Assembly (NCBI GenBank): GCA_018662925.1 | Contig: JABJFC010000045.1 | Span: forward strand, 1 to 64,000 | DNA from: Alphaproteobacteria bacterium | GTDB lineage: Bacteria > Pseudomonadota > Alphaproteobacteria > 16-39-46 > JABJFC01 | Direction: 5' to 3' | Length of the DNA: 64,000 bases | Shown: positions 9,719-17,565 of the stretch, piece by piece | Layout: every line of letters starts with the position of its first letter | Position numbering within the stretch: the stretch's first letter is position 1 | Made by a program: the position numbers and the translations under genes | The notes under the pieces: model-generated | Databases searched by the model: none | Seen by the model: the letters and a program-made list of their open reading frames with translations, nothing else | Told to the model about the DNA's origin: nothing

Positions 9719-10597
9719 TCACCTCTCCGTCAATCTTTTCACCAAAGCTGTCTTTGCAAGCTTATTGATAGGACTAATATTCTCTTTCATGATATCAGAA
9801 TCACTATTCTCTCCGACTTTCTGTTTTTCTTGAAGGAGCTTATACCTGTTCTGGAGCAATCTGAGGCGTACCACGTGACTCTCATGAATATTAATCTCTA
9901 AGTATTGGCAATGGTTTCTTTTATTATCTTTCAATATAAAAAAGACACTGCTCCCTTCTTCTTCGGCTCTAACCTCACAGATAGAGTCTTTCAGTGAAAC
10001 CCCTATAAATCTCAGAAGCTTCACAAAGTTACTCTGATCTTTCTCACTAACATCTTCTAATCCGGCATATGCAGCAGTTAATGACATTAAAGCCAGATTA
10101 ACGGCAGAGCGCCCACTCTCACTTCGTACCTCATTATCCCGTCTCAGCATTCTACGCACACGAGTATCAAGATAATCCTGACCGAAAAACAACATCAGAT
10201 CAAATCGCTCAGTGGGAAATTCAAGTAGTCCTAATTGCTCTCTTTCTCTATCAACATGTTTCCGAAGAATATTTTCAGGTTTAAAGTAATCTAACTCGTT
10301 GTTTAGTTGTAATTTATTTGCAAGAATAGAAGCAGGGCCACTTTGACAAAGTATTGTTAGAGGGGACATATCTTCTCTTTGAGGGGAGGTGTTAGTACAA
10401 GTTCGTATGCTCCCAGCAGTAAGTTCTTCATTCACCTGATTTACTGTGACGCGATAACGAGACAACTGAATTTTTTCATCGAAACCAGACACCTCCGATG
10501 TCGACTTCGTATTCCCCCCACCTGCAAAAGCGCTATTCTCATAAATAATAAGATTTATAAAAAACAAAACCAAAAATACAGTGTATTTACTTGCCAT
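9719..10597 (-). CDS. Secreted protein downstream of the inverse autotransporter
   Basis: 292 residues. The ATG at 10597 has an AGGAG ribosome-binding site upstream and starts only 21 bp after the stop of the inverse autotransporter gene, so the two are probably cotranscribed. The signal peptide has a hydrophobic core at residues 6-19 and a likely cut after AFA25. The mature part is largely helical, with FGQDYLDTRVRRMLRRD as a distinctive segment. A basic helical C-terminus contains LQNRYKLLQEKQK. It shares a weak pattern with the 8445-9461 protein: F-x-Q-(D/E)-(Y/F)-L, then R-x-ML-R-x-D, then an L-x-SL-x-A helix and an LK-x-S segment. No known domain is recognised. A role in the function or display of the upstream surface protein is inferred only from position. 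Confidence 0.75.
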   Translation of the reverse strand: MASKYTVFLVLFFINLIIYENSAFAGGGNTKSTSEVSGFDEKIQLSRYRVTVNQVNEELTAGSIRTCTNTSPQREDMSPLTILCQSGPASILANKLQLNNELDYFKPENILRKHVDREREQLGLLEFPTERFDLMLFFGQDYLDTRVRRMLRRDNEVRSESGRSAVNLALMSLTAAYAGLEDVSEKDQSNFVKLLRFIGVSLKDSICEVRAEEEGSSVFFILKDNKRNHCQYLEINIHESHVVRLRLLQNRYKLLQEKQKVGENSDSDIMKENISPINKLAKTALVKRLTER

Positions 10598-10618
10598 AAC
10601 TACCTTCTCCTCAACATT

Positions 10619-13600
10619 TTATGATCTCTTTCCCCCAAAAATTCGTCTTCCTATACGCGCAAACAAACCTTCCTTCTTAGGAGTTTCAACAAATTGATCT
10701 GCATACTCGTTTGCATTTGGATGTAAGCCGGGGTTTGTGCCAAATTCATTCGCATACTTTTTTGCATCTGGATGCAACCCGGAGTTTGTGCCAAATTTAC
10801 CCGCATACTTTTTTGCATCTGGATGAAGTTGCGGTTTATTGTCAAACGGCTTTACAACCTCCCCATTATTCAGTGGGTATTTTTGAGGAGAAGAAGTATT
10901 CTCTTTATTAGCAACCCCTTCCTCATTCTGACTAGAACTTAGCGCTGACCTATCTTCAGTACTTTCTTCATTTGCAGGCATCTCCACAGAACTAGAAAGT
11001 TCTGTGAGCACAGGCTCATCGGTATCACTTTCCTCGAATAAATGGGCAAACTCATCTGCTCTCTGATGTAAGCTGGCAACTTTGATTCTCTCTTTTTTGG
11101 CAACCTCTTCCTCATTCTGGCTAGAAGTGGGCACTGACCTCTCTTTAGTACTTTCCTCATTTACAGACGAATCCAGAGAATTGGAGAGTTCTGTGAGCAC
11201 AGGCCCATCGGTATCACTTTCCTCGAATAAATGGGCAAAATCACCTGCTCTCGGGTGTAAGCTGGCAACTTTGATTCTCTCTTTTTTGGCAACCCCTTCC
11301 TCATTCTGACTAGAACTTAGCGCTGACCTATCTTTAGTACTTTCTTCATTTACAGATAGTTCCACAGAACCAGAGAGTTCTGTGAGCACAGGTCCATCGG
11401 TATCACTTTCCTCGAATAAATGGGCAAAATCACCTGCTCTAGGATGTAAGTTTTGGCTAGGAATCAAAACTTTCTCAATTAAACTTTCCTCTTCATTACC
11501 TTGAATCCCTAATACAGTCGTAGGTTGCCTTGAACTGTCAGAATTTGTCACTAAAGGTGGGAAGTTTTCATTTTTTTCTTTGGGTTCAACATTTGCGACT
11601 GTCCACTTCGTTACTCCCTTACTTGAAGAGCGTTCTAATATTTCAATTCCCTTATGTTTCAACTGGAAGTCTTTTAAGCCAAGCTCATGAGGATTGGTAA
11701 TTTCAACAACACCATTTTTGTGCTCATCTAATAGTGATGAAATACCTTCTAATGCTCGATCTCGAGAAATCAAAAATGAATTTTTACGCTCCGTAAACTT
11801 CTTTTGGTCTATTTCAGAATCGGCCGAATGTCCTAAACGTATCATCATCTCAGGCTCTACCAAGTTTTCATAGTTATTATGAATCTCGTGCGCACTGACA
11901 AATTCAACATCTGTTAAGCTGTCATCAAGACTGGTGGAATGATTTAAATTACCACTATAGACCACGAGTTCATTCGCAGGTGGAACTATGGTTGGACTCT
12001 CTTTATCAGATCGATCGGCTAGAGTCTGACGAGCTCTTACCTTTTCCCGCCACTGCTTCTGAACCGCAATAGCCGCTTTCTTCAGTTCCAACTGTCGCTT
12101 CCGGGCCAAATAACCACGTACCAACGACTGAGCCGTCACTATGCTTGAGCGGTCGGCTCGAGTCTGACGAGCTCTTACCTTTTTGCGCCACTGATTCTGA
12201 ATCGTGATAGCCGCTTTCTTCAGCTTTGCTGCTTCCTTGCGTCCTTCGTAATCACGGAAAACTCTCTGGATTGTTGATGCAGCACCTGTCTCTGCCTTTA
12301 GCTTCGAAGCTGCTGTCTTTCCTCTCCATAGCTTCTGCCCCAGGACAACCGCTTTCTTCAGTTCCGACTGTCGCTTCCGGGCCAAATAACCACGTGCCAA
12401 CGACTGAACCGTCACTATGCTTGAGCGATCGGCTCGAATCTGACGAGCTCTTACCTTTTCTCTCCACAGCTTCTGCCCTAAAATAACCGCTTTCTTCAGT
12501 TCCGATTGTTGCTTCCGAATCAAATACCCGCGCGCAAACGATTGTGCTGTCACTATATCGGATCGGTCGGACTTATAAGCCCGTTCTGCTAGCTTCCCTC
12601 TCCACAGCTGCTGTCCTACGACAACCGCTTTCTTCAGTTCTGATTGTTGCTTCCGAATCAAATACCCGCGCGCAAACGATTGTGCTGTCACTATATCGGA
12701 TCGGTCGGCCTTATAAGCCCGCTCTGCTAGCTTCCCTCTCCACAGATTCTGACCTAGGACAACCGCCTTCTTCAAATCTGATTGTTGTTTTTGATCCTTC
12801 CGGGTCAAATACCCTCGCGCCAACGACTGAACCTTCACTATATCGGATCGATCGGACTTATAAGCCCGCTCTGCTAGCTTCCTTCTCCACAGCTTTTGTC
12901 CCAGGACAACTGCTTTCTTTAGTTCCGATTGTTGCTTCCTAATCAAATACCCTCGCGTCAGCGACTGAACCGTTACAACATCGGAGCTGTCAGCTCGAGT
13001 CTGACGAGCTTTTACCTTTTCGCGCCACAGATTCTGTCCTAGGACAACTGCTTCCTTTAGTTCCGATTGATGCTTCCGGGCCAAATTCCCTCGTGTCAAT
13101 GATTGAACCGTCACAATATCGGATCGGTCGGCCTGATAGGCTCGCTCCGCTACTCTTCCTCGCCATAGCTTCTGTCCTAGAACAACCGCCTTCTTCAAAT
13201 CCAATTGTTGCTTCTGATGCTTCCGGGCCAAATTCCCTCGAGTCAACGATTGAACCGTCACAATATCTGATCGGTCGGACTTATAAGCCCGCTCGGCTAG
13301 CTTCCCTCTCCATAGCTTCTGCCCTAGAACAACCGCCTTCTTCAAATCCGATTGTTGCTTCTGATGCTTCCGAGCCAAATTCCCTCGTGTCAACGATTGA
13401 ACCGTCACTATATCGGATCGGTCGGCCTGATAGGCTCGCTCGGCTAGCTTCCCTCTCCATAGCTTCTGTCCTAGAACAACCGCCTTCTTCAAATCCAATT
13501 GTTGCTTCTGATGCTTCCGGGCCAAATTCCCTCGTGTCAACGATTGAACCGTCACAATATCTGATCGGTCGGCCTGATAGGCTCGCTCGGCTAGCTTCCC

Positions 13601-15490
13601 TCTCCATAGCTTCTGCCCTAGAACAACCGCCTTCTTCAAATCCAATTGTTGCTTCTGATGCTTCCGGCTCAGATACCCTCGTGTCAACGATTGAACCGTC
13701 ACAATATCTGATCGGTCGGCCTGATAGGCTCGCTCGGCTAGCTTCCCACGCCACAGCTTATGTCCTAGAACAACCGCCTTCTTCAAATCCGATTGTTGTT
13801 TCTGATGCTTTCGGCTCAGATACCCTCGCGCCACCGACTGAACCTTCACAACACCATCTAAAGGCTGGGACCCTCCATGCTCCTTCGTTTCCTGGCTTGA
13901 AGAAAGTTCTGCACTCATCGAACTTGTACTAACTGAAGGCGAAACCGAAACCACTAGTGTTGTTTCTTGAACCTCGGTTTTGGTTACAGACTCCCTCACA
14001 ACAGAATTAGCATTAATTTGACGTGTATTATCCGAAGAAAATTCCTCAAATTTCTTGACTAAATCAGCAGCTGAAATGGGAGAATTGTGCACTTTCTGTT
14101 GCTCATCCTGTTTCACTCTCTCAAATTCCGAGTGCAAATCTCGCCTCGATCTAACTGAGCTGTTTTGAGGGGGAATAGATGGTTCACGACCGAAACGAGC
14201 TGAGGAATTAGACTTGCTAGGTGACGTTAATTCCCTTTGAGAAAGCAAAAGTTTCCTTTCTGGCGACATAGTAGCCTCGTCATCCCGATGAGCATAATCT
14301 TCCCTCCACCTCCATATTTTCCATAGATGCTGAACACTTTCATTCTCACGTTTTGACTTCGCCTTATCATGTCTAATTCCTATAATTCTTTTCTTGATAT
14401 CTCGGGCTGAAACTCTTTTCTGTTCCTGAACATCAAAAACTGCTGAAACCTTTGGCATTTTTTTCAACAGTGCCCTCTGAATCTGTGGATCTTGCAGATT
14501 ATAAACTCCAACCAAGGAGGAGTTTGTATGAGCAGCACCTTCTTCAATGGAAACATCTTCAATCGGAACAGTAGGAATCAACTTATCAACCAAAACCTCC
14601 CTATCAACCGCCTGCTCCACAATGTCGATGTCTCGGACAACTGGACGCAACATTAGTTTCTCGACATCTGTAAGCTTGTGGGCCTTGTCCACATCATAGA
14701 GTGGAACCGTCAATCTGACGCCAGCAAAGTAAGTGTTCTTTCGAATATTATCACGCTGAGCCTGGCCCTCGAGGGCGAGATACTTGTTTATATCGTAGGT
14801 GACACGTATACGGCCCCCTCGAATGGTCGGCGCGCCGCTTGCCCTGAAATAGTAGGCCGCGCCATATACACGGAGGCCCTTCAAGACTTGGTAGCCCAAC
14901 TCGAGATCTAGGCCCCCCATGGGAATATCAACTTTCTCCATCTGAAGGTTTTCTTCATGGAGAACCGTGCCTCCCTCAAACCGATCTCTCCCCGTTGGAA
15001 CAGGTTTTTCCACCCTGATCAGTTTCTTCGAGGATACTGGCAGATAAACGTTGGCACGCGCTTCCCAAGTGGTACTGAGAGCCTCGGCCCCCACGGTCAC
15101 TTGGTTGAATATGTTGTTAAAACGCGTTTCTCGGTGGTCAAAAAATCCATACCCACCATAGACCCACTCGCCCACAATGCGACGATACCCGAGGCCATAG
15201 TTTCCTTCCGCATTGTTCCGCGAATCCTTCATAAAACGGAAATCGGCAAATAACATGGATCGATCATTCTGAAATACCGGCCCCATAAGACCTATCTGCC
15301 CTATGTTACGCTGGCTTCCCGCCTTTAAATCTAAAAAGGACTGAGCCGCCCACTTGGGCCCCTTAGGCAAGGATTTTGCATCGGGTATAATAGCCGCACC
15401 CGCGTATGCAAAATCTGCGAAAAATAAATAGGTGCTAATTAATGCTGAACTCGCTAAGAGCCTAGCTCTATGCTTAGACGAACTAGCCAT
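10619..15490 (-). CDS. Inverse autotransporter (intimin-type barrel) with IQ-motif array passenger
   Basis: 1623 residues; ATG at 15490 with an AGGAAGG ribosome-binding site. Signal peptide with a probable cut after AYA30. Residues ~45-265 match the intimin/invasin-type inverse-autotransporter barrel: alternating strands such as MLFADFRFMKDS, GNYGLGYRRI, YGGYGFFDHRE and the strand-rich end at about residue 263. Residues ~265-540 are a charged linker. Residues ~543-1160 form 13 tandem units of 46 or 49 residues, each with two IQ-like motifs: V-Q-S-L-(T/A)-R-G-Y-L-x-R-K, and G-Q-K-L-W-R-G or the IQ-x-x-W-R form. About 12 motifs fit the calmodulin-binding IQ consensus well; the others are degenerate. 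Residues ~1347-1537 hold three 63-residue repeats and the C-terminus three 17-residue repeats, all starting LHPxA or LHQxA. There are no Ig-like or lectin domains as in classical intimins. Barrel family knowledge predicts an outer-membrane anchor with an exposed C-terminal passenger; calmodulin binding is an inference. Confidence 0.88.
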   Translation of the reverse strand: MASSSKHRARLLASSALISTYLFFADFAYAGAAIIPDAKSLPKGPKWAAQSFLDLKAGSQRNIGQIGLMGPVFQNDRSMLFADFRFMKDSRNNAEGNYGLGYRRIVGEWVYGGYGFFDHRETRFNNIFNQVTVGAEALSTTWEARANVYLPVSSKKLIRVEKPVPTGRDRFEGGTVLHEENLQMEKVDIPMGGLDLELGYQVLKGLRVYGAAYYFRASGAPTIRGGRIRVTYDINKYLALEGQAQRDNIRKNTYFAGVRLTVPLYDVDKAHKLTDVEKLMLRPVVRDIDIVEQAVDREVLVDKLIPTVPIEDVSIEEGAAHTNSSLVGVYNLQDPQIQRALLKKMPKVSAVFDVQEQKRVSARDIKKRIIGIRHDKAKSKRENESVQHLWKIWRWREDYAHRDDEATMSPERKLLLSQRELTSPSKSNSSARFGREPSIPPQNSSVRSRRDLHSEFERVKQDEQQKVHNSPISAADLVKKFEEFSSDNTRQINANSVVRESVTKTEVQETTLVVSVSPSVSTSSMSAELSSSQETKEHGGSQPLDGVVKVQSVARGYLSRKHQKQQSDLKKAVVLGHKLWRGKLAERAYQADRSDIVTVQSLTRGYLSRKHQKQQLDLKKAVVLGQKLWRGKLAERAYQADRSDIVTVQSLTRGNLARKHQKQQLDLKKAVVLGQKLWRGKLAERAYQADRSDIVTVQSLTRGNLARKHQKQQSDLKKAVVLGQKLWRGKLAERAYKSDRSDIVTVQSLTRGNLARKHQKQQLDLKKAVVLGQKLWRGRVAERAYQADRSDIVTVQSLTRGNLARKHQSELKEAVVLGQNLWREKVKARQTRADSSDVVTVQSLTRGYLIRKQQSELKKAVVLGQKLWRRKLAERAYKSDRSDIVKVQSLARGYLTRKDQKQQSDLKKAVVLGQNLWRGKLAERAYKADRSDIVTAQSFARGYLIRKQQSELKKAVVVGQQLWRGKLAERAYKSDRSDIVTAQSFARGYLIRKQQSELKKAVILGQKLWREKVRARQIRADRSSIVTVQSLARGYLARKRQSELKKAVVLGQKLWRGKTAASKLKAETGAASTIQRVFRDYEGRKEAAKLKKAAITIQNQWRKKVRARQTRADRSSIVTAQSLVRGYLARKRQLELKKAAIAVQKQWREKVRARQTLADRSDKESPTIVPPANELVVYSGNLNHSTSLDDSLTDVEFVSAHEIHNNYENLVEPEMMIRLGHSADSEIDQKKFTERKNSFLISRDRALEGISSLLDEHKNGVVEITNPHELGLKDFQLKHKGIEILERSSSKGVTKWTVANVEPKEKNENFPPLVTNSDSSRQPTTVLGIQGNEEESLIEKVLIPSQNLHPRAGDFAHLFEESDTDGPVLTELSGSVELSVNEESTKDRSALSSSQNEEGVAKKERIKVASLHPRAGDFAHLFEESDTDGPVLTELSNSLDSSVNEESTKERSVPTSSQNEEEVAKKERIKVASLHQRADEFAHLFEESDTDEPVLTELSSSVEMPANEESTEDRSALSSSQNEEGVANKENTSSPQKYPLNNGEVVKPFDNKPQLHPDAKKYAGKFGTNSGLHPDAKKYANEFGTNPGLHPNANEYADQFVETPKKEGLFARIGRRIFGGKRS
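10690..10828 (-). repeat. 51-bp tandem repeat (17 residues x 3)
   Basis: Three copies at a 51-bp period (starting 10828, 10777, 10726) coding for LHPDAKKYAGKFGTNSG and variants LHPDAKKYANEFG and LHPNANEYADQFV near the protein's C-terminus. They share the LHPxAxx(F/Y)A core with the 63-residue repeats. Confidence 0.85.
10884..11450 (-). repeat. 189-bp tandem repeat (63 residues x 3)
   Basis: Three copies at an exact 189-bp period starting at 11450, 11261 and 11072. Each begins LHPRAGDFAHLFEESDTD (the third is LHQRADEF), followed by an acidic Ser/Glu-rich stretch and a KKERIKVAS linker. Confidence 0.85.
12010..13860 (-). repeat. 138/147-bp tandem repeats coding for paired IQ-like motifs
   Basis: Thirteen in-frame units. 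Long units (147 bp, 49 codons) carry an extra KQQ-type insertion; short units (138 bp, 46 codons) lack it. In short units the conserved Gln residues of successive motifs are exactly 23 residues apart, the spacing known from myosin neck IQ arrays. Neighbouring units in the first half are nearly identical in DNA, while the last two (around 12010-12290) are more diverged and closer to canonical IQ motifs. Confidence 0.88.
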
Positions 15491-15533
15491 GAATACCTTC
15501 CTAATTCCAATACCGGTTCTTCGATCCGGCTTC

Positions 15534-15581
15534 TCAATCTAAATCTCTTTCTAAATCACTCTCTAAATCTCAATCTAAAAA
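15534..15581 (-). repeat. Four 12-bp tandem repeats in the leader of the inverse autotransporter gene
   Basis: On the + strand: TCAATCTAAATC, TCTTTCTAAATC, ACTCTCTAAATC, TCAATCTAAAAA, back to back. On the transcribed strand this is a purine-rich GATTTAGAnnGA series lying about 45-90 nt before the ATG at 15490. A copy-number change would alter promoter or leader spacing. Confidence 0.7.
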
Positions 15582-15659
15582 ATTTCTCTTCTCAATCTAC
15601 TTCCTACCGCCAACTTATTCCCAAAAGGATAAATATCAAGGGTTTTCTTAAAGTTTTAG

Positions 15660-15765
15660 TTATTACTCCGGCTAGCAAACAGTTAGCTTTCTAAATTAGA
15701 ATTTCCTTGAGAGATGCTAGTTTCGTCACAAACATTCGACAACTGTTTTACTTCCGGAGTAATAA
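15660..15765. repeat. 106-bp nested inverted repeat
   Basis: TTATTACTCCGG (15660-15671) is the exact reverse complement of CCGGAGTAATAA (15754-15765). Inside it, AAACAGTT (15677-15684) pairs with AACTGTTT (15741-15748), each separated from the outer arm by 5 nt. AAAGTT/AACTTT copies just outside suggest longer imperfect ends. It could be a MITE-like remnant, a large RNA hairpin or a paired protein-binding site. Confidence 0.65.
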
Positions 15766-15894
15766 ATAACTTTAAATATATAAGTGTTTTGCATCTGTAT
15801 AGTTTGTTTGGATTTGTTTGCGGGCTTGTTTTCTGTAAATGGTTTGTTGATTTTTAGCAGTAAATGTGGGATTTAGAGTTTGAATGAATTTCTC

Positions 15895-15990
15895 TTGGAT
15901 CCCGCGCTCATCCGTCTTTGCTTCCGCCTTCGCTACGCTATGGCGGACAGGCCGCTACGACGTGATGAGTTCTTACTTCTCATACGCCTA
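15895..15990. repeat. Candidate dispersed palindromic repeat
   Basis: GC-richer than its surroundings. It contains TCCGCC (15923-15928) and GGCGGA (15942-15947) around a CGCTACGC centre, next to a TTGGATCCCGCGCTC segment. Such translated-looking palindromic segments are typical of intergenic repeat families in Rickettsiales and related genomes. Only one copy is visible here. Confidence 0.4.
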
Positions 15991-16164
15991 CGGCTTGCCC
16001 ATAATTCCTAATGGCCGGGAAGACGGTTTTGGATGTAGATCACGAGTGGCATGGCTTCTGGAGGTCACTACAAGTCACCACGGGCATCTTCCAAATGCCG
16101 TTCGCTCCAAACGTTTTCGAATAGCTAAATTCAAGCACCCCTACCCACTAATCTAGCTCTACGC

Positions 16165-16986
16165 TTAAGTCGCGCTCTTCAATAGCTTTTGAAGTTGGGG
16201 ATAAAGTAAGGGAGGCGCCGCCAAGATGCTCTTACAGGCTAAAACATCTTTGCCGCCATCGATTTCAGTGACATATCCACCGGCCTCTTGGACCAAAAGG
16301 ATCCCTGCTGCCACGTCCCAAGGGCACAGGTCACGTTCCCAATAACCTTCAAACTTGCCAGCTGCCACATAAGCAAGGTCCAATGCTGCGGCCCCTAGGC
16401 GGCGCACACCGGCAATTTCACCCATCATCACCTGCAGCTCTTTTACAAAGGCTTCCCGATCGCCATGGCCGGAAAAAGGAATCCCCGTCGCCAGCATGCT
16501 TTCCGTCAAATCAGTCCGGCCAGAAACACGCAATCGACGGTTGTTTACAAAGGCACCCATTCCTTTTTCTGCACAAAACATTTCATCGCGCAGTGGATCG
16601 TATATAACGCCAGCAATTATTTCTCCGGCTTGCTCTAGGGCGATGGAGATACAAAAATGGGGAATGCTGTGGAGAAAGTTTGACGTTCCATCTAGAGGAT
16701 CAATAATCCAACGGAATTCTTCGTCAGTCCCTTTGGTCTCTCCGGACTCTTCTGTCAAAAAACTATAGCCCGGGCGGGCGAAAGACAGCTCTTCCCTTAA
16801 TATTTTATCGGAACGCAAATCAGCCGTAGAAACAAAGTCTGCCGGCCCCTTGCGCGATACTTGGAGATTCTCAACTTCGCCAAAATCGCGGATCAATCCA
16901 CGGCCAGCTTTTAAGGCGGCCCGTGTCATGACCAACAGATTGGCAGACCTACCCCCATGACGACTATCTGAAGTACGAGTTACCAT
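16165..16986 (-). CDS. suhB: Inositol-monophosphatase family phosphatase (SuhB-like)
   Basis: 273 residues, close to the usual family length. Family motifs are present: a metal-binding Glu in FLTEESGE, the signature IIDPLDGTSNF, and the C-terminal PWDVAAG. The family hydrolyses myo-inositol-1-phosphate and related sugar phosphates with Mg2+. In bacteria SuhB proteins also take part in rRNA transcription and processing complexes, but which role applies here is not visible. The ATG at 16986 starts 2 nt after the efp stop, so it is probably translated from the same mRNA as efp. A later start at Met20 would remove part of the first helix. Confidence 0.88.
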   Translation of the reverse strand: MVTRTSDSRHGGRSANLLVMTRAALKAGRGLIRDFGEVENLQVSRKGPADFVSTADLRSDKILREELSFARPGYSFLTEESGETKGTDEEFRWIIDPLDGTSNFLHSIPHFCISIALEQAGEIIAGVIYDPLRDEMFCAEKGMGAFVNNRRLRVSGRTDLTESMLATGIPFSGHGDREAFVKELQVMMGEIAGVRRLGAAALDLAYVAAGKFEGYWERDLCPWDVAAGILLVQEAGGYVTEIDGGKDVLACKSILAAPPLLYPQLQKLLKSAT

Positions 16987-16988
16987 TC

Positions 16989-17558
16989 CTAGTCCTTTGC
17001 CCTCTCAACATAAGTTGCATCAGCCGTATTAACGACAATTTTAGTGCCTGCTTCAATGTGAGGGGGCACCAATACACGAACGCCATTCTCTAACTTGGCA
17101 GGCTTATAAGATGATGAGGCCGTTTGCCCTTTTACAACCGCGTCAGCCTCGACAATATTCATGGCCACGGTATCAGGTAATTGCATGCCTATGGTTTCAC
17201 CTTCGTGGCTTATGATGGATACCATCATCCCTTCTTGCAAAAACGCCGCAGACTGATCGCCCACCATGGATGCCGGTAAGGTTACCTGATCATAATTCTC
17301 AGTATTCATGAACGTATAGATCTCTCCATCGTCAAATAGATACTGGTGTTCCCGTTCATCCAACCGCACCCGCTCAACAGACCCACTGGAACGAAATCGT
17401 TCGTTGAGCTTTGTGCCATCCCGAATGTCCTTGAGCTCCACCTGAAGATAAGCACCGCCTTTTCCAGGCTGAGTATGCTGGGTTTTTACGGCAACCCATA
17501 AGCGTTTCTTATGCTCAATGACGTTTCCCGGCCGAATGGCATTTCCATTAATTTTCAT
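16989..17558 (-). CDS. efp: Translation elongation factor P
   Basis: 189 residues, the full three-domain length (KOW-like N-terminal domain and two OB folds). EF-P binds between the P and E sites and relieves stalling at polyproline. The loop that carries the modified residue is visible as QPGKGGAY with Lys33, the type modified by EpmA/EpmB in other bacteria; those enzymes are not in this window. The C-terminal [17 protein letters not shown] matches the EF-P signature region. The gene begins 7 nt after the aldolase stop codon and ends 2 nt before suhB, forming a tight fba-efp-suhB group. Confidence 0.95.
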   Translation of the reverse strand: MKINGNAIRPGNVIEHKKRLWVAVKTQHTQPGKGGAYLQVELKDIRDGTKLNERFRSSGSVERVRLDEREHQYLFDDGEIYTFMNTENYDQVTLPASMVGDQSAAFLQEGMMVSIISHEGETIGMQLPDTVAMNIVEADAVVKGQTASSSYKPAKLENGVRVLVPPHIEAGTKIVVNTADATYVERAKD

Positions 17559-17565
17559 AGGTTTA

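Larger units (their letters stand above)
15491..16164. other. 674-bp non-coding region upstream of the inverse autotransporter
   Basis: Holds the leader of the inverse autotransporter gene with four 12-bp tandem repeats, a nested inverted repeat (15660-15765) and a palindromic repeat-like segment around 15895-15990. An open frame over 15884-16156 has no ribosome-binding site and its sequence looks like translated repeat DNA, so I do not call it a gene. Confidence 0.6.

Noticed and set aside
13093-13932. Long open frame antisense to the IQ-array repeats
   Set aside because: It is repetitive only because it mirrors the coding repeats, has no ribosome-binding site, and the opposite strand has a clear signal peptide and barrel domain.
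15884-16156. 90-residue open frame upstream of the inverse autotransporter
   Set aside because: It overlaps the palindromic repeat-like segment, has no ribosome-binding site or recognisable domain, and its translation looks like that of repeat DNA.
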